Assembly: GCF_964204645.1 (NCBI RefSeq)
Contig: NC_134036.1
Coordinates: forward strand, 248,001 to 312,000
Length of the DNA stretch: 64,000 bases
Source: Tubulanus polymorphus
Lineage: Eukaryota; Nemertea; Palaeonemertea; Tubulaniformes; Tubulanidae
Direction of reading: 5' to 3'
Under the pieces are notes generated by a model. It was given only the letters and a program-made list of their open reading frames with translations. It was not told where the DNA came from and did not search any database. Position numbers and translations under genes: made by a program. Below, piece by piece: positions 34,917 through 46,457 of the stretch (positions within the stretch are counted from its first letter, which is position 1; each line of letters opens with the position of its first letter).

Positions 34917-35121
34917 TATGTCATTCATTACCCGCACCGGATAGTGGTGCATTCAACTTTATCTCACTGTTAAAAACAACTTTATAAAATTCCGAAAGAG
35001 CCGATATTCAAACTGCCTAAAAATAAACTTTCATTATTACACGGATCGATATTGCAGGAAGATATATAAAATAAAACATATATGAAAACGTGTTTGGTAT
35101 ATAGGGCTGGATTGTGCTAAA
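34917..35121 (+). promoter_or_regulatory. Conserved proximal upstream region of RPTP-2
   Basis: Parallels the region before RPTP-1 and RPTP-3, including CACCGGATAGTGGTGCATT, GAGCCGATATTCAAACTGCC and the ATATATGAAAACGTGTTTGG block ahead of the ATG. Probable promoter and 5' UTR by conservation only. Confidence 0.5.
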
Positions 35122-38100
35122 ATGTTCGGCCGAATTCACTTCCTGGTTTTGCTGGTGTTACTGGTGAATACTGTTTTTACTGGAAGAACCTCAGGTAAAA
35201 TTATAGTTTGTATTTTCTATTCTAAAAAGCTCTCAGAGAAGAACCACAGATCAATTGATTGGAGATGTTTAATTATATAATCTTGTTTGCCATTTCAGCA
35301 AAATGTTATGGGAAGAGTTGTACTGGTTGGGAGTGTCATTGCAGTAATACAACCGTGGACAAATGTCCAATAAATGGTCAGAACATAGATGGCGCTTTAG
35401 CATGTACAAATCCTAACACCGCATGTGAGTCTACAATAAAAACTCCATATCCCTGGACACCACCAGGATGGACCGGACCAGCTTGTCAAATCGGTAAGTT
35501 TTCTGTTTCAACTGTTTCTGCTCCAGTAAACCGGGGTCACTGGCTTTATATAACTGAACCCCGGATTTTTTTAGATTAACGGATTAACTAATCCATCGTG
35601 TGAATCGGCTTTGAAATGCCCATATAAGGGAAAAGCGGAAATAGAATTTTCATTATTGATAGAAAATGTCAAACATCCGGGAACTGCTGTGACTAAACAA
35701 ACTGATATCAACAACGCATCAGATGAAATTATTCATCAAATAAAATGATTCTTATGAAAAATTATGAAATAAGTTCGATAATATTTGTTTTTTCACGTCG
35801 TCCTGGAAGTTGTTGTATCTACATCTGGTCAACTCTAATTCATTTTAATCGATACTGCTCAAAATGTGTTTTTTAGGTAACGTGGCTCGTGGTAAAACTG
35901 TTACAATGTCATCCACTCATCATCCGTCGTTTCCCGGTAGTAAATGTACAGATGGTCAGACGGAGAGTGGAATATGTCACACTTTAGCGGATAACATGGC
36001 CAAACCATAGAAGTTGCTTCTTTTGTCCATGTCTAAGAAGCTGTCACAGCTCAGCAACCGGGGAACTGCTGCGACTCAATAAACTGAGACCAACTAATTA
36101 TTTCATCGCGTGATGAAAAAGTGTATCACAAAAACATAATCTATGTTTTTAAAATCGATTATATACAAAATGTGTTTTGTAGGTAACGTGGCTCGTGGTA
36201 AAAAAGTTACAACGTCATCCACTCACCCTGGATCACCCGCTAGTGAATGTACAGATGGCCAGACGGTAACAAGTGGTGGTGCTGAACTATGCCACACTAA
36301 TGCGGATCAAGACGCCTGGATTAGAATTGATCTCGGAACTCAATACGTGGTACATGAAGTTACACTTTGGGATAGAACAGACGCGGCTGATTGCGACGCT
36401 GAGTGGAGTGAGTACAAATTATTATTAATTTCTCATATCATGATTGTTATATTGTTATTTCATGGATAGATCAGATGCGACTGGTTGCTCCGATAAAACG
36501 GTGGGGGGGCAGGTTTATAGGTTGCCATTAACTATCACAGGAGTTTGGCGATGGGCTTAGATCTTATTTCCGGGTTGTTGATAATCTCGCGAGAGTGGCG
36601 CTAAATATGAACTGCGAATAAATTCAAAATATCACAGAAATACCTTGTGTTTATATTGTTTATCTATCCGCTATAAAGTTCCGTTAAAAAATTGGTCGTT
36701 AAGGATCATTATCAGACGCAACGCTTTACTATATAAAATCAGTAGTTTTAAAATAAAAAAATAAAATCCAACCGATTAAACGGGGGGGGCAGGTTTATAG
36801 ATTGGTATTAAGTACAACCCGGATATTAACTCATTTTTAAAGGGGTACCAGCTACTGCGGGAAGCGAGGATTCTCAGCGAAAGTCCGCTAGGATCGCTAG
36901 TGGCATTGGGTTGTGCCCTGCCTGTAACACCCTATGAGATGAGCTTCATATCATTTATAACTGCACTATGCTAAGTGATCTGCGTGATAATTCCATCCAT
37001 TTATGTATATCCAGAAACTTCTAAATATGAAGGAATCCTACCCCACAAATAGCTAAATTTATCCAGTTAGGTTTAAGTTTATACAAATCCCTCCAGTGAA
37101 TTGTGTATATACGTGTGATATATCTTGCTGTATATAATTCAATCTCTGTACATGTACTTGCTTTGCCTGTAAATAGTTTTACCGAAAATTAGATTTTAAA
37201 TTTTGTTATGGAATCCTATTTTCTTTTGTCTGTATGCATATATGTATATAATTCTGTTCATGTTTTGAAAAGATTGGAGTAAAATAAATATCTCATCTTA
37301 TCTTACCTCAATTCACTTCTACGTTTCAATTAAATTTGAACCGACTTTTCTGATTAGTGAATCAATGTTCAGTAAAATCTAAACGATACACTGAGTGAGA
37401 TAGAAAATCTTATATCTATCCAATGACTCGTTTGATAATTTTCTTAAAACTCATTGAAAATGAACTTATTTTGACTACGAATAACCCGGTTTTGTAGCGC
37501 CATCTAGTGGTACCGGTATGCCGTTAAGTTAGCCCGGCTTTAAAGTTTATAACAGTCAATAAAACCAGTCGCAAATTATTCTCATTGATATCAAAACTGA
37601 TAGAAAATAGAACAATTTCAACTTTCAACACGAAAAGTCTCGTTGAATGTAATCCCCGTTTAGATGAGATATATTCAGAACCAACCGATTTATTGATGGA
37701 CTCTCGGAACCACAAATTTTGTGTATCAATCAAACATGAAGCTAGCCTCAGTTTGACAACAATGTGTCTGTGGTATCCATGGATTATATCTTTGAAAAAA
37801 ACCTGTTTTATTGAGATATTTTTTAATTCAACTTTCTTTAACACAAAAAAGCAGATAAATATTGTTAATATCATTGATTATTTTGTTTGAGATCTGATGG
37901 ATAAAGATAACAAATAATTTATTAGAATCGCTAATTAAACAATAACCAATTTAGATAAAAGACTCAAAATCAACAAATATTATCAATTGGTTCTAGGAGC
38001 GCCAAAATCGTGGTTCTACAGTTATACAGTTTTGTGGGTGAAGTTCATTGTAGATTCTATTAACAATGTGTCTGTTGTGTCCATGGATAAAAATTAAAGT

Positions 38101-41100
38101 CAAAAAATTATGAAGCTTGATTATTCCCTTCTAGGAAAGGGTGACGTGTAATAAACAAATCACTATGCTTCACTTGCATATATTCCATGTATCATTGTCC
38201 GATTTGCAATATTTTGAAGCTTTTTAATTTATTCTCAGAAAAACGCGCGCGCAACATGGAGATCCGAGTTGGAAATGAATATGGCACTAGTAAAAATATC
38301 TCTACATCTAACCCGATATGTGCTTACCAGGGCCCCGCTCTCTGTGGTAAACATAACACATCAGCATGCAGCGCGGGTCCTATAGTTGGACAATACGTCA
38401 CCGTTCAACACAAGAACATTAGTAAGGTGGAGTATCTCGCACTGGCAGAAATAGAAGTTATTGGTTTCAAATATATCGGTAAGTTTTTCAAAACTAATCA
38501 ATTAATGTCGTGAGATAATCAGAAATAGATTAATCATAATTTTTTGAAATGATATGACTCATCTCCGTTGTGAAGTTGAGAGTATTAAAATCACGAAAAG
38601 GTTTGTTATGAATTGGAAATTTCTCTGAAATGAAGATGCTTCATCTCTGTTTTCTTGTTAAGTAATGCGGGGACACATTACATCTTAAGAGATAAATCCA
38701 CCACTGATAAATAATGAAGTCGATGCCATCATTATTGCGAACATCGTATCATCTTTAAATTTCTGTTTAGCACCCGGTGATTGTAGTAAGGGATCGAACT
38801 CATTTGGATGTATGATTGAATGTTATCCATGTTACAACAACAAAAGTTGTAACTATTTGAGTGGTATCTGTGAATCTGGCTGTTCACAGAATTACATCGG
38901 AAAGTGGTGCGAGTCAGGTATATTACAATGAATCAGAGATTCCTGGGAATCTCACTTCTTATTCCCAAAATTAACCAATTTTAACTAATATATCTCAATT
39001 CAATTTTTCTATTTTAGAATTGAAGTTGGTTTCGAATTTGGCAAAATCTGCGCTGACAGATAACAGTGTAAAAGTCAGTTGGACAGCTTACTCGGGTTCT
39101 GTAGTAGATTCAGGACGTGGTACTGTCAGCGTTCAGTATCAAGTCGTTTATCGTAAGATATCAGAAAACACTTGGACTAATCAGGAATCTGCAGGAGTCC
39201 TTACACATCACACAATTACTGGTTTAACTCCTAATACCGAGTATAAGATAGCTGTTAGACTACAGAAAGTAGTGAACAGTCAACTTGTATCAACTGCGAG
39301 TCTGACTAGTCCCGTACTAACTGTACAGACTTTGTGTGCAGGTAAAAACCCCTCATTCTAATAAACTCTCAATCAGAAATTCAAACAGAGTTGTGTTAAA
39401 CATGTTTGTTTTACTGTAGATCCATTTAAAACAGTGCTAAGTATGCGGTTGCTGTCGTCATCAATTAGATATCAATTCATGAATCGTATAAGTTAAATTT
39501 GTCTGTGATCTTTATTTCAGTACCAGGACCTCCCGCTTCTCTCGACTTCTCATTCACAAGGGATACAATGAAAACTACATTGACATGGACACCACCAAAC
39601 AGTCCAAAATGTGACGTCATAAATTATCGGGTAGGAAATCTCTTGTCCTGACCAGTAGAGGGCACCACCTGCTCTATACTGTAACATGTCTCCTATCTGT
39701 TTTCAGCTCACGTGTGAACCCATCAGTACAATTTCCACAACACCTTTATCAGAGATAAAAACAGTCAATAAACCTAGAATCGAAGGCTCCATCACAACTT
39801 TAGACATAACGACGTCACTGATACCTTTTACTCAATACAACTGTTCAATGTTTGCCTCGAATAGTAGAGGTGAAGGCTCACCTGCCAGTGTAAGCCTTAA
39901 GCCAGGTAAGTCGTTAAAATATCAACCTCAAGAGTAACCATTGATGTCACGTGTCACCAGGTAAAGAACTGATATTTCAGGTAAAATAACGATTCCTCAA
40001 CTGGTTGTCAATAAAACAGCGGTAACAGACACGACTGTTACACTTCAAATAACACGTGTTAACACTGGTAACATTACGTAAGTGTCCTTCAGCCTTTTAT
40101 CCATAGATAACGCATGCTTTTATTAAACGATATATTCTCTGATTTGCAGCGGTTACGAGGTGATCGTGAAGAAACACGATGGACCAATCAACCGTCGCCG
40201 GAAGCGCGCAGTCAACCAATCACAGTACGTCTCGTACGGAGAAGCTAAACAGCGAGGATTATCAGTTTATATTACTGCAGTTCTACCACCGGAAGTGCCC
40301 TCTGAGTTTACAGTTGGTGATACACGTGACTATAGTGGTTACTTTAATGCTCCTCTAGAAACTGAAAAATCTTACAGTTTTATTTTAGGAATCGTTGTCA
40401 ATTATAACGGAGTGAGTTCATCTTTCAATGTGAATAGTTAGTTTCCAATTCGAAAATGACCTCAATGATTCGTTTTCAATTTTTTAGAAAACGTTTCGGC
40501 ATTATCCGCCAATAGAACAACAGCAAGAGAGAATCACTGTTAAAGCACCGTCTAGTAATGCAGGAATAATAGGTGGCGTTGTTGCAGTTGTTCTCATTCT
40601 GTTATTGGTTTCTGTTGTTCTAGTTATAATTTGGAGGTATGATTGAATACCTGGCGACCTCTGTGATATTTTAATGACTCCTCTGTCAATTTCTGACAAT
40701 AAAACATTTCCGATTCCTATTTTCCAGACGTGGAGGCTTCGAACGTTGGAATAAGCAGAACAATTCTCCTGTTCCAATGAACAACATTACACAAAATAAT
40801 GATGCTAGTGCAAGTGAAGCCCCTCCCCTGCTGCCAGCAGCTATCAATCAGGCGTTAGAAATGGGTACTGTGATTCAATAAGACGCACGTCTTTCTGTAA
40901 CTCCTCTCTCTCCAAAATGAATTCGATTCTAGAATCTTATTTGCTCTATAGATGATGAAAATGAATACGAAGTGGTTGTTAGAGATGGTACCCTCATCAG
41001 CGAACTGTTGAACCATACGCTTAACAAGTCAGCGAACTCTTGGCAAGAAATGACTAAAGAATTTGAGGTAAATAGAGAACAATGTCATTGAGAGACAAAA

Positions 41101-44100
41101 AAGTGAAATGATTAAACCTCCCAGGTCCCAGAATGATGACGAACAGTATCTAAATGTGTCGAACCAAGTTTTAACGAGAACTGACAGAAAATTTAGTATG
41201 CGACTGAACTCACTGGGAATCGAACCCGGGTCTGGTATACTCTAGGCCAGCGCGTTACCCATCAGACCAAGAGAACACACGTGCTGGTAGATGTTTAATA
41301 CAGGTTTTGGTGTTTCTATGATTACCACATTTACAGAGCATACCCAAAACGATCAACGGGGCCAGCGTCAGCGCATTCCTGGAGGCAAACTTCCATAAAA
41401 ACAGATACAAGAACATAATGCCCTGTAAGTATAAAGTGACTAAGAGGCAAATATTGAAACTCTGTGTTTTGTGTGTGAACAAATTCAATATATCTATTCA
41501 TATTATCAATTTTCATAAGTTCAATATTGTTATATTAATTTTTAATATAAGTTTAATATTTATCATTCCTCACTGAAAATACATGGTGTTTTTGGTATTT
41601 AGTAACTATTGAATACACCTATATCAGTTTATGTCATTCTATTGAGTTTGAATTTTGTTGTTTTTCCAGATGATTCGACTAGAGTTGTTCTGGAACAAAT
41701 CGGTGACGATCCAACATCAGATTACATCAGCGCCAATTATATTCGGGTAAATTATTCTCTTCGAGAAAAGGAGGTGTCTACTGTTGTTGTTTCTGATGGT
41801 ACTGTAGAACTGATAGGCAGGTTTTCTCTTGTTTTGCAGGGGTCGCCAGGTGACGAGACTTACATTGCGAGCCAGGGTAAGGTGAAGTTTATGGAGCTTG
41901 AAGTGATTCATGTTTTGAAAAACCTTAATGTTTGCTTTCTTACTGTTCTTAGCCCCAATTCCGAGCACATTCAACGACCATTGGCGGATGATTTGGCAAG
42001 AGAAATGTCCGGCTATTATTGTACTCACAGATCTGACTGAAGGACAAGACAATGATAAGAAGGTACAAAAATACTTTGATATGCTGACGTGTAAACAGGA
42101 GAAATTGGAAAAATGTGTCTTTTCTTATTCCGATTGCAGGTGAAGTGTCATTTATATTGGCCAACAAAACTGGATGAAATAGGTCGATATGGAGATATAA
42201 CAGTGACAGTTGCAAAGAAAATGGAAAAACACACTGAGCCTCCAGCAGCGGTACATTTTCTATCAATTACAAAGGTATGATCATATCTTTATTTTAGAGA
42301 GTGGACCATGTCCGATGTTACCTTGTTCCACATATGTAAATAAACTGTCTCTCTCGATGCGTAACGTTAGATTTATTTTATAGCGTGGCCACAAACAAGC
42401 ACATAATCTAATAGTGTTTCACTATCGAGGATGGCCGGATCATGGTGTACCGTTCCCGGCTTCATCTGTAGTTCGCATGCAACGATTCATCGAACAGCTA
42501 CTCACCGAACAGAACCCGGGACCAATACTCATACACTGCAGGTAATCTATCAAACGAAATAGTGAACATAGTCTAAACCTACTTGTTACTGAGAAGCGTC
42601 CTAGGTTTAGTTCAACGGTATTTCCTTTAGTTTGACTCAAGAGTCCAGAATATTCATTTCCAACGTTTCTAGCAAAATATTTCTCCAGGGTATAGGTCCC
42701 AAGGGATACCAGACAGAACTGCCAATATATTGTAATTGGACTATGTATTTTTGTGATATGGTCCTTTGTAGTGCTGGTGCTGGAAGGACTGGTAGCTATA
42801 TAGCTTCAGAATATCTACTGAGACAGGCCAAAACTACTGGACGAGTCGGAATCTTCCCGCTGTATCGAAACCTGCGACAACAAAGACCAGAAATGATCCA
42901 AAATATGGTAAACCTTTGAGGAGAATCATATCACGTTTTTCAAAGTCCAAAACTTCTACAACATGTTGGTTTATTGTTTTCTGCAGAAACAGTACAGTCT
43001 CGTGCACCAGATTCTACTGGAGAAACTGGTATTGGGACCAGTTGCATACCCGACCACGAGTTTCAGAGAATCATACGAGGAAATAAAAGCAATGCGTCCT
43101 GTATCTAAAAACGTATCTGATAAAATAGAGGAGCAATTTCTAGTACGTATAGAGTTAGATAAGCTTCCTGAAGAGAAATTCTTACATATAAGAAAAACTT
43201 GTCAAAATGTTATTTTAGATATACAAAGCATCTACTCCGATACAAGGTCCTGCAACTTTGGCGATTGCAAAGCTGCCAATCAACGTCAAGAAGACACGAT
43301 ACCAAGAAATACTTCCAGAAACCAAATATCAGGCGAGGATTTCCAACGAAAAAGAGTCGTTCATCAATGCTTCATTTGTACATGTGAGTGAAAAATCCAA
43401 ACAATGTTTGAGATCATCTTTACTGTCAGCTCTTTTCTGCATGATCATATATCAATATCTATAGTTAGAACCTGCACTAAAAAGACGCCATATTTCATAA
43501 TGGAAAATATCACGTTTGCATTGATAAAGTTTATCGATCTTACATTTTCGAGATTATTTCATTTCATTAGTTTTATTCCGTTTCTGTAGATGGAATTTAA
43601 ATGAATCTTGAAAATTTCACATAAACAATATCATCATAATTGTGGGATATTTCATCATATCTACACTGAGTATATATCGGTTTTAATCCGTCATTTCATC
43701 ATAACTCGATTATTCGGACAATCTATTGTTTTTACAGACGATCACTAATGACAACGTGTATATAGCTACACAAAGTCCGATGCCGAACACAATTACTGAC
43801 TTCTGGCAAATGATCTTTAAATATAACTGTGAACGTATCGTTATGATGCATCAAGAACATCCGCACGATCCGGTAAGGCTTATTCCAAATGTTTCAAATT
43901 ACCCATTTGCTTCCTGTCCATACAAATATGAATATGATCGTGTATTTTTCTAGACTTATGCAAATTACTGGCCGACCGATGGTGTAATAACATTTGGACC
44001 GTTCGAAGTTTCGTTAGAACAATCGCATACGATGCCAAACGAACAAGTCATCTATCGTGACCTCATACTACAGACTGACAATGTAAGTGCTATCCTACAA

Positions 44101-44824
44101 AAGTTCGAAAATCTTATCAACAGAAGATGTAGAAGTATGAGTTGTATTTCTGTTAAAATGGGGAGGTACTCGCTGAGATCTGAATTTCCAGATTTACCAC
44201 AGCTGATAATGATCTCGATAGCATCCTTTCAGGCAAAGATGGCCGATACAGAATATCCGGCATCTCTGTTATTTACCATGACCTGATCAAATCAATTTGA
44301 TTTCTTTAAATTCACAGGAATCGCGTCGGATTCGTCAGATCCAGTTTTTAGGATGGCCTGAAGATGAGTCAATTCCTGACGTACAGAGTCTATTTGACTT
44401 CGTGCAGCTTGTTACAAAGGAACGCGTCACCAGTCCGATTGTTGTACATTGCATGTTCGTATCTTAGCAACGTCAGTAAATTATTCAAAACAATATCACA
44501 TATTTTAACGATTATGCAAATTTTACAGGGACAGCACAACGAGAACAGGACTATTTTGTGCGGCATTTGAATTGATCACCAAGGCGCCATCTAGCGAAGA
44601 GATCGATATCTATCACTGTATTCAAAAACTACGAATGACGCGACCTCAATTCATTCCAAATTTGGTAATTTCCTGATATTTTCTATATATTCTGAATTGA
44701 GAACTTATAATGTTATTGATGTCTTTCTTTTATCTACGTGTTTCAGGAACAATACAAATTCCTGCATGACCTGGTGATACTGTATTTCCAAGGATTCGAA
44801 ACGTACGCAAATTTCGTGCCCTAA
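35122..44824 (+). CDS. Receptor-type protein tyrosine phosphatase, short-ectodomain paralog (RPTP-2), 1316 aa, 27 exons
   Basis: Same plan as RPTP-1 but with three FN3-like units: the exons for FN3 units 2-5 are gone and exon 39018-39341 splices in phase to 39521. The lectin module keeps H-x26-R-T-D, the start of the fucose-binding motif, with a short insertion before the following basic residues. Furin-type RRRKR is at 552-556 and TM at about 649-673. D1 has D926 (WPD) and C959 (HCSAGAGRTG); D2 has WPE and C1245 in HCMDSTTRTG. The juxtamembrane Pro motif is changed to APPLLPA. A broken extra lectin exon (35877-36010) is skipped. Exons: 35122-35194, 35299-35493, 36183-36407, 38239-38478, 38771-38917, 39018-39341, 39521-39630, 39707-39905, 39981-40077, 40150-40411, 40488-40636, 40728-40864, 40952-41067, 41337-41424, 41670-41746, 41840-41876, 41953-42062, 42140-42274, 42384-42541, 42772-42907, 42987-43142, 43219-43383, 43738-43872, 43954-44082, 44318-44454, 44529-44664, 44747-44824. 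Confidence 0.87.
35877..36010 (+). pseudogene. Broken extra copy of the lectin N-half exon in RPTP-2
   Basis: After a good acceptor the sequence reads NVARGKTVTMSSTHH and on to CTDGQTESGICHT, as in the intact exon (36183-36407). It then leaves the homology before DAWIRIDLG and meets TAG at 36008. There is no donor, so inclusion would end the protein early. It is a decaying tandem copy of one exon. Confidence 0.8.
36463..37310 (+). mobile_element. Retroelement-like insertion and exon relic enlarging RPTP-2 intron 3
   Basis: This intron is 1.8 kb, against 465 bp in RPTP-1. It starts with a relic of the lectin exon end (36463-36491, GATAGATCAGATGCGACTGG). Two copies of GGGGGGGCAGGTTTATAG follow at about 36503 and 36783. 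A block with GAAGCGAGGATTCTCAGCG ends in AAAATAAATATC with a TCATCTTATCTTA tail, as in the 3' end of a LINE or its SINE partner. No protein domain is recognisable. Confidence 0.45.
39421..39445 (+). pseudogene. Remnant of FN3-2 exon in RPTP-2
   Basis: TGTAG followed by ATCCATT matches the start of the exon at 53054 (and 25517), then breaks off. RPTP-3 has an equivalent, shorter stub at about 56095-56103. Together they mark one deletion that removed FN3 units 2-5 before the two copies separated. Confidence 0.65.
41211..41272 (-). mobile_element. tRNA-derived SINE-like element in RPTP-2
   Basis: On the minus strand there is an A-box-like TGGTCTGATGGG (41258-41269) and a perfect B box GGTTCGATTCC (41216-41226), spaced as in a tRNA gene. 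The flanks do not pair as an acceptor stem. Confidence 0.65.
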
Positions 44825-44829
44825 TTAAC

Positions 44830-45997
44830 ATATAACGGAAGTCAGTTGCTCAAAGAAAGGAGAAGGACAACATTATGTAACCATTTAACCAAAAATGATA
44901 TTCATATTTAGAGAGGAATTTCCTAATTATTATTTATGGAAACATTGTTAACAACCTACTTTAAGTCAAGAGGTTTTTTGGTGCAGGTCCTGTTTCACAA
45001 ACCATACTCTGAATTTCGTATAAACAAGTTTCTATATGGCATTCATTCATAAATTCTTCTATGGACCCGGTGTCCGAAATATAGTCTTATTGCCATTATC
45101 ATCATTATAACAATCAGTAATTACATGTTATTAAAAAACTTGGGGAAAACCCGTGGAATCCACTGCCAATATTCGATTCATTGCACATGAATTGAGTGCA
45201 GCATTTTTAAGTTGCCTATAAATATATATGGTATCTATATGATCACTAATAGCTGTAGAGACCATATCGGATCTCTTGACCTGTGCCCGTGGACACTGGG
45301 TCCATTGATCGCTTAATGAAGAGAGTCTTGTTCTCGTCGAGGCCCCGGTAACAGAACTATAGATAGCAAACAAACATGTTGAGTAGTTTAATTGCCCGTG
45401 AATCAAGTTTGATTATTTCATAATGTTTGTATTGAAGATCTGATCTGATGCAGCAGGAAACAAATAGGAAACAAATATGTAGATTACATTTTAATCGCCC
45501 ATGAATTTACTGTGGACATTTCCTGTCCAAAAGAAAAAACAAATGCATTTAATCTGAAGTACATATCTCTCTCCACACGGGAGTCGAATCTCTGATCTGC
45601 GTGCGCTGCTTACAATGCACACGTGATGTGTCGTCGCAGTCACGTGATCTCACAGTCACGTGAGATCCGTGCGACGTCGAAAAATGATCGTAGAAAAATG
45701 TATTAGGCTCAATCAGGCTCCCTTTTATAAACATGTATATGTATCATAGCCATGGTTTGAGAGTTAAATAATTAAGTTTGTTTTATTTATTCGAGTTTTT
45801 TTTAAACGTTTTAAACTTTTGTTAATGCGAAAGATAACTGTTAACTATTTGTGCGTGCATGTGTTCGTTAAATATTTGGAATAAAAACTGCTATTAATAA
45901 AGAAAATGTTTTAAGCGTTTCTTTTCGAGGATTAAAAAAAAATTAGGCTAAAGCTGCTGCAAAAAGAGTGAAGTCACTTTATATTGACCTGAAAAAT
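44830..45997. other. Spacer after RPTP-2
   Basis: RPTP-2 3' UTR and intergenic DNA. It contains a strong hairpin (45632-45676), a reverse B-box-like GGAGTCGAATCTC near 45580, and AT-rich sequence resembling that after RPTP-1 and RPTP-3 (TTTATTCGAGTTTT blocks). No gene is supported. Confidence 0.5.
45632..45676. repeat. 45-nt hairpin with two CACGTG boxes
   Basis: CGTCGCA pairs with TGCGACG at the outside, then CACG with CGTG, and GATCTCAC with GTGAGATC inside, with a small bulge. Two TCACGTGA E-box palindromes lie in it. Confidence 0.7.
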
Positions 45998-46148
45998 ACT
46001 GTGAAAATGATACAGTAATTTCGATGTCGACAGTTTATAGAGTTTACTATGAGAAAACTGGACTCGTGCAAGCAGACACTATCAGCGCAAACAGTACTGC
46101 AATAAGCGACCCCTTGTGGGTGAAAGAAGAGTTACAGTAACTGCCACT
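45998..46148 (-). pseudogene. Relic of Ly6-2 last exon 3' half
   Basis: The minus-strand match to the Ly6-2 stop, hydrophobic tail and SSF-THKGS region ends at CTGCCACTC. The cysteine-rich half and the acceptor are absent. The same truncation point occurs at 21167, so this and the 21-kb relic derive from one event and were duplicated together. Confidence 0.75.
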
Positions 46149-46457
46149 CAAAGAACACTTAATCGGATCATTAACTTATGTATTGAGATTCAAGGTCACA
46201 CGACTGTTTTTTCTGTTAAATGATCTCAAGTATATTACATGTACGTGTATTATCAACTTGTATTTTTATATGTACAATTATTAAAATTAGTGTTATCTCC
46301 TCGAGGTAATTAGCTTCGCTTTATTTTTCAAAATTGTCCGATATTTTATATCTCCCAATAAAACTTGATATCAGAAAAATTTCGACAAAACAGAAAAGTT
46401 TTTGTATTAAAATGATTTTATTTTATTTCATTACGAGCGGAAATCAATGGATTCGAA

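Noticed and set aside
37524..37890. Open frames of 100-116 codons on both strands inside RPTP-2 intron 3
   Set aside because: AT-rich intronic sequence without motifs; both strands open together.
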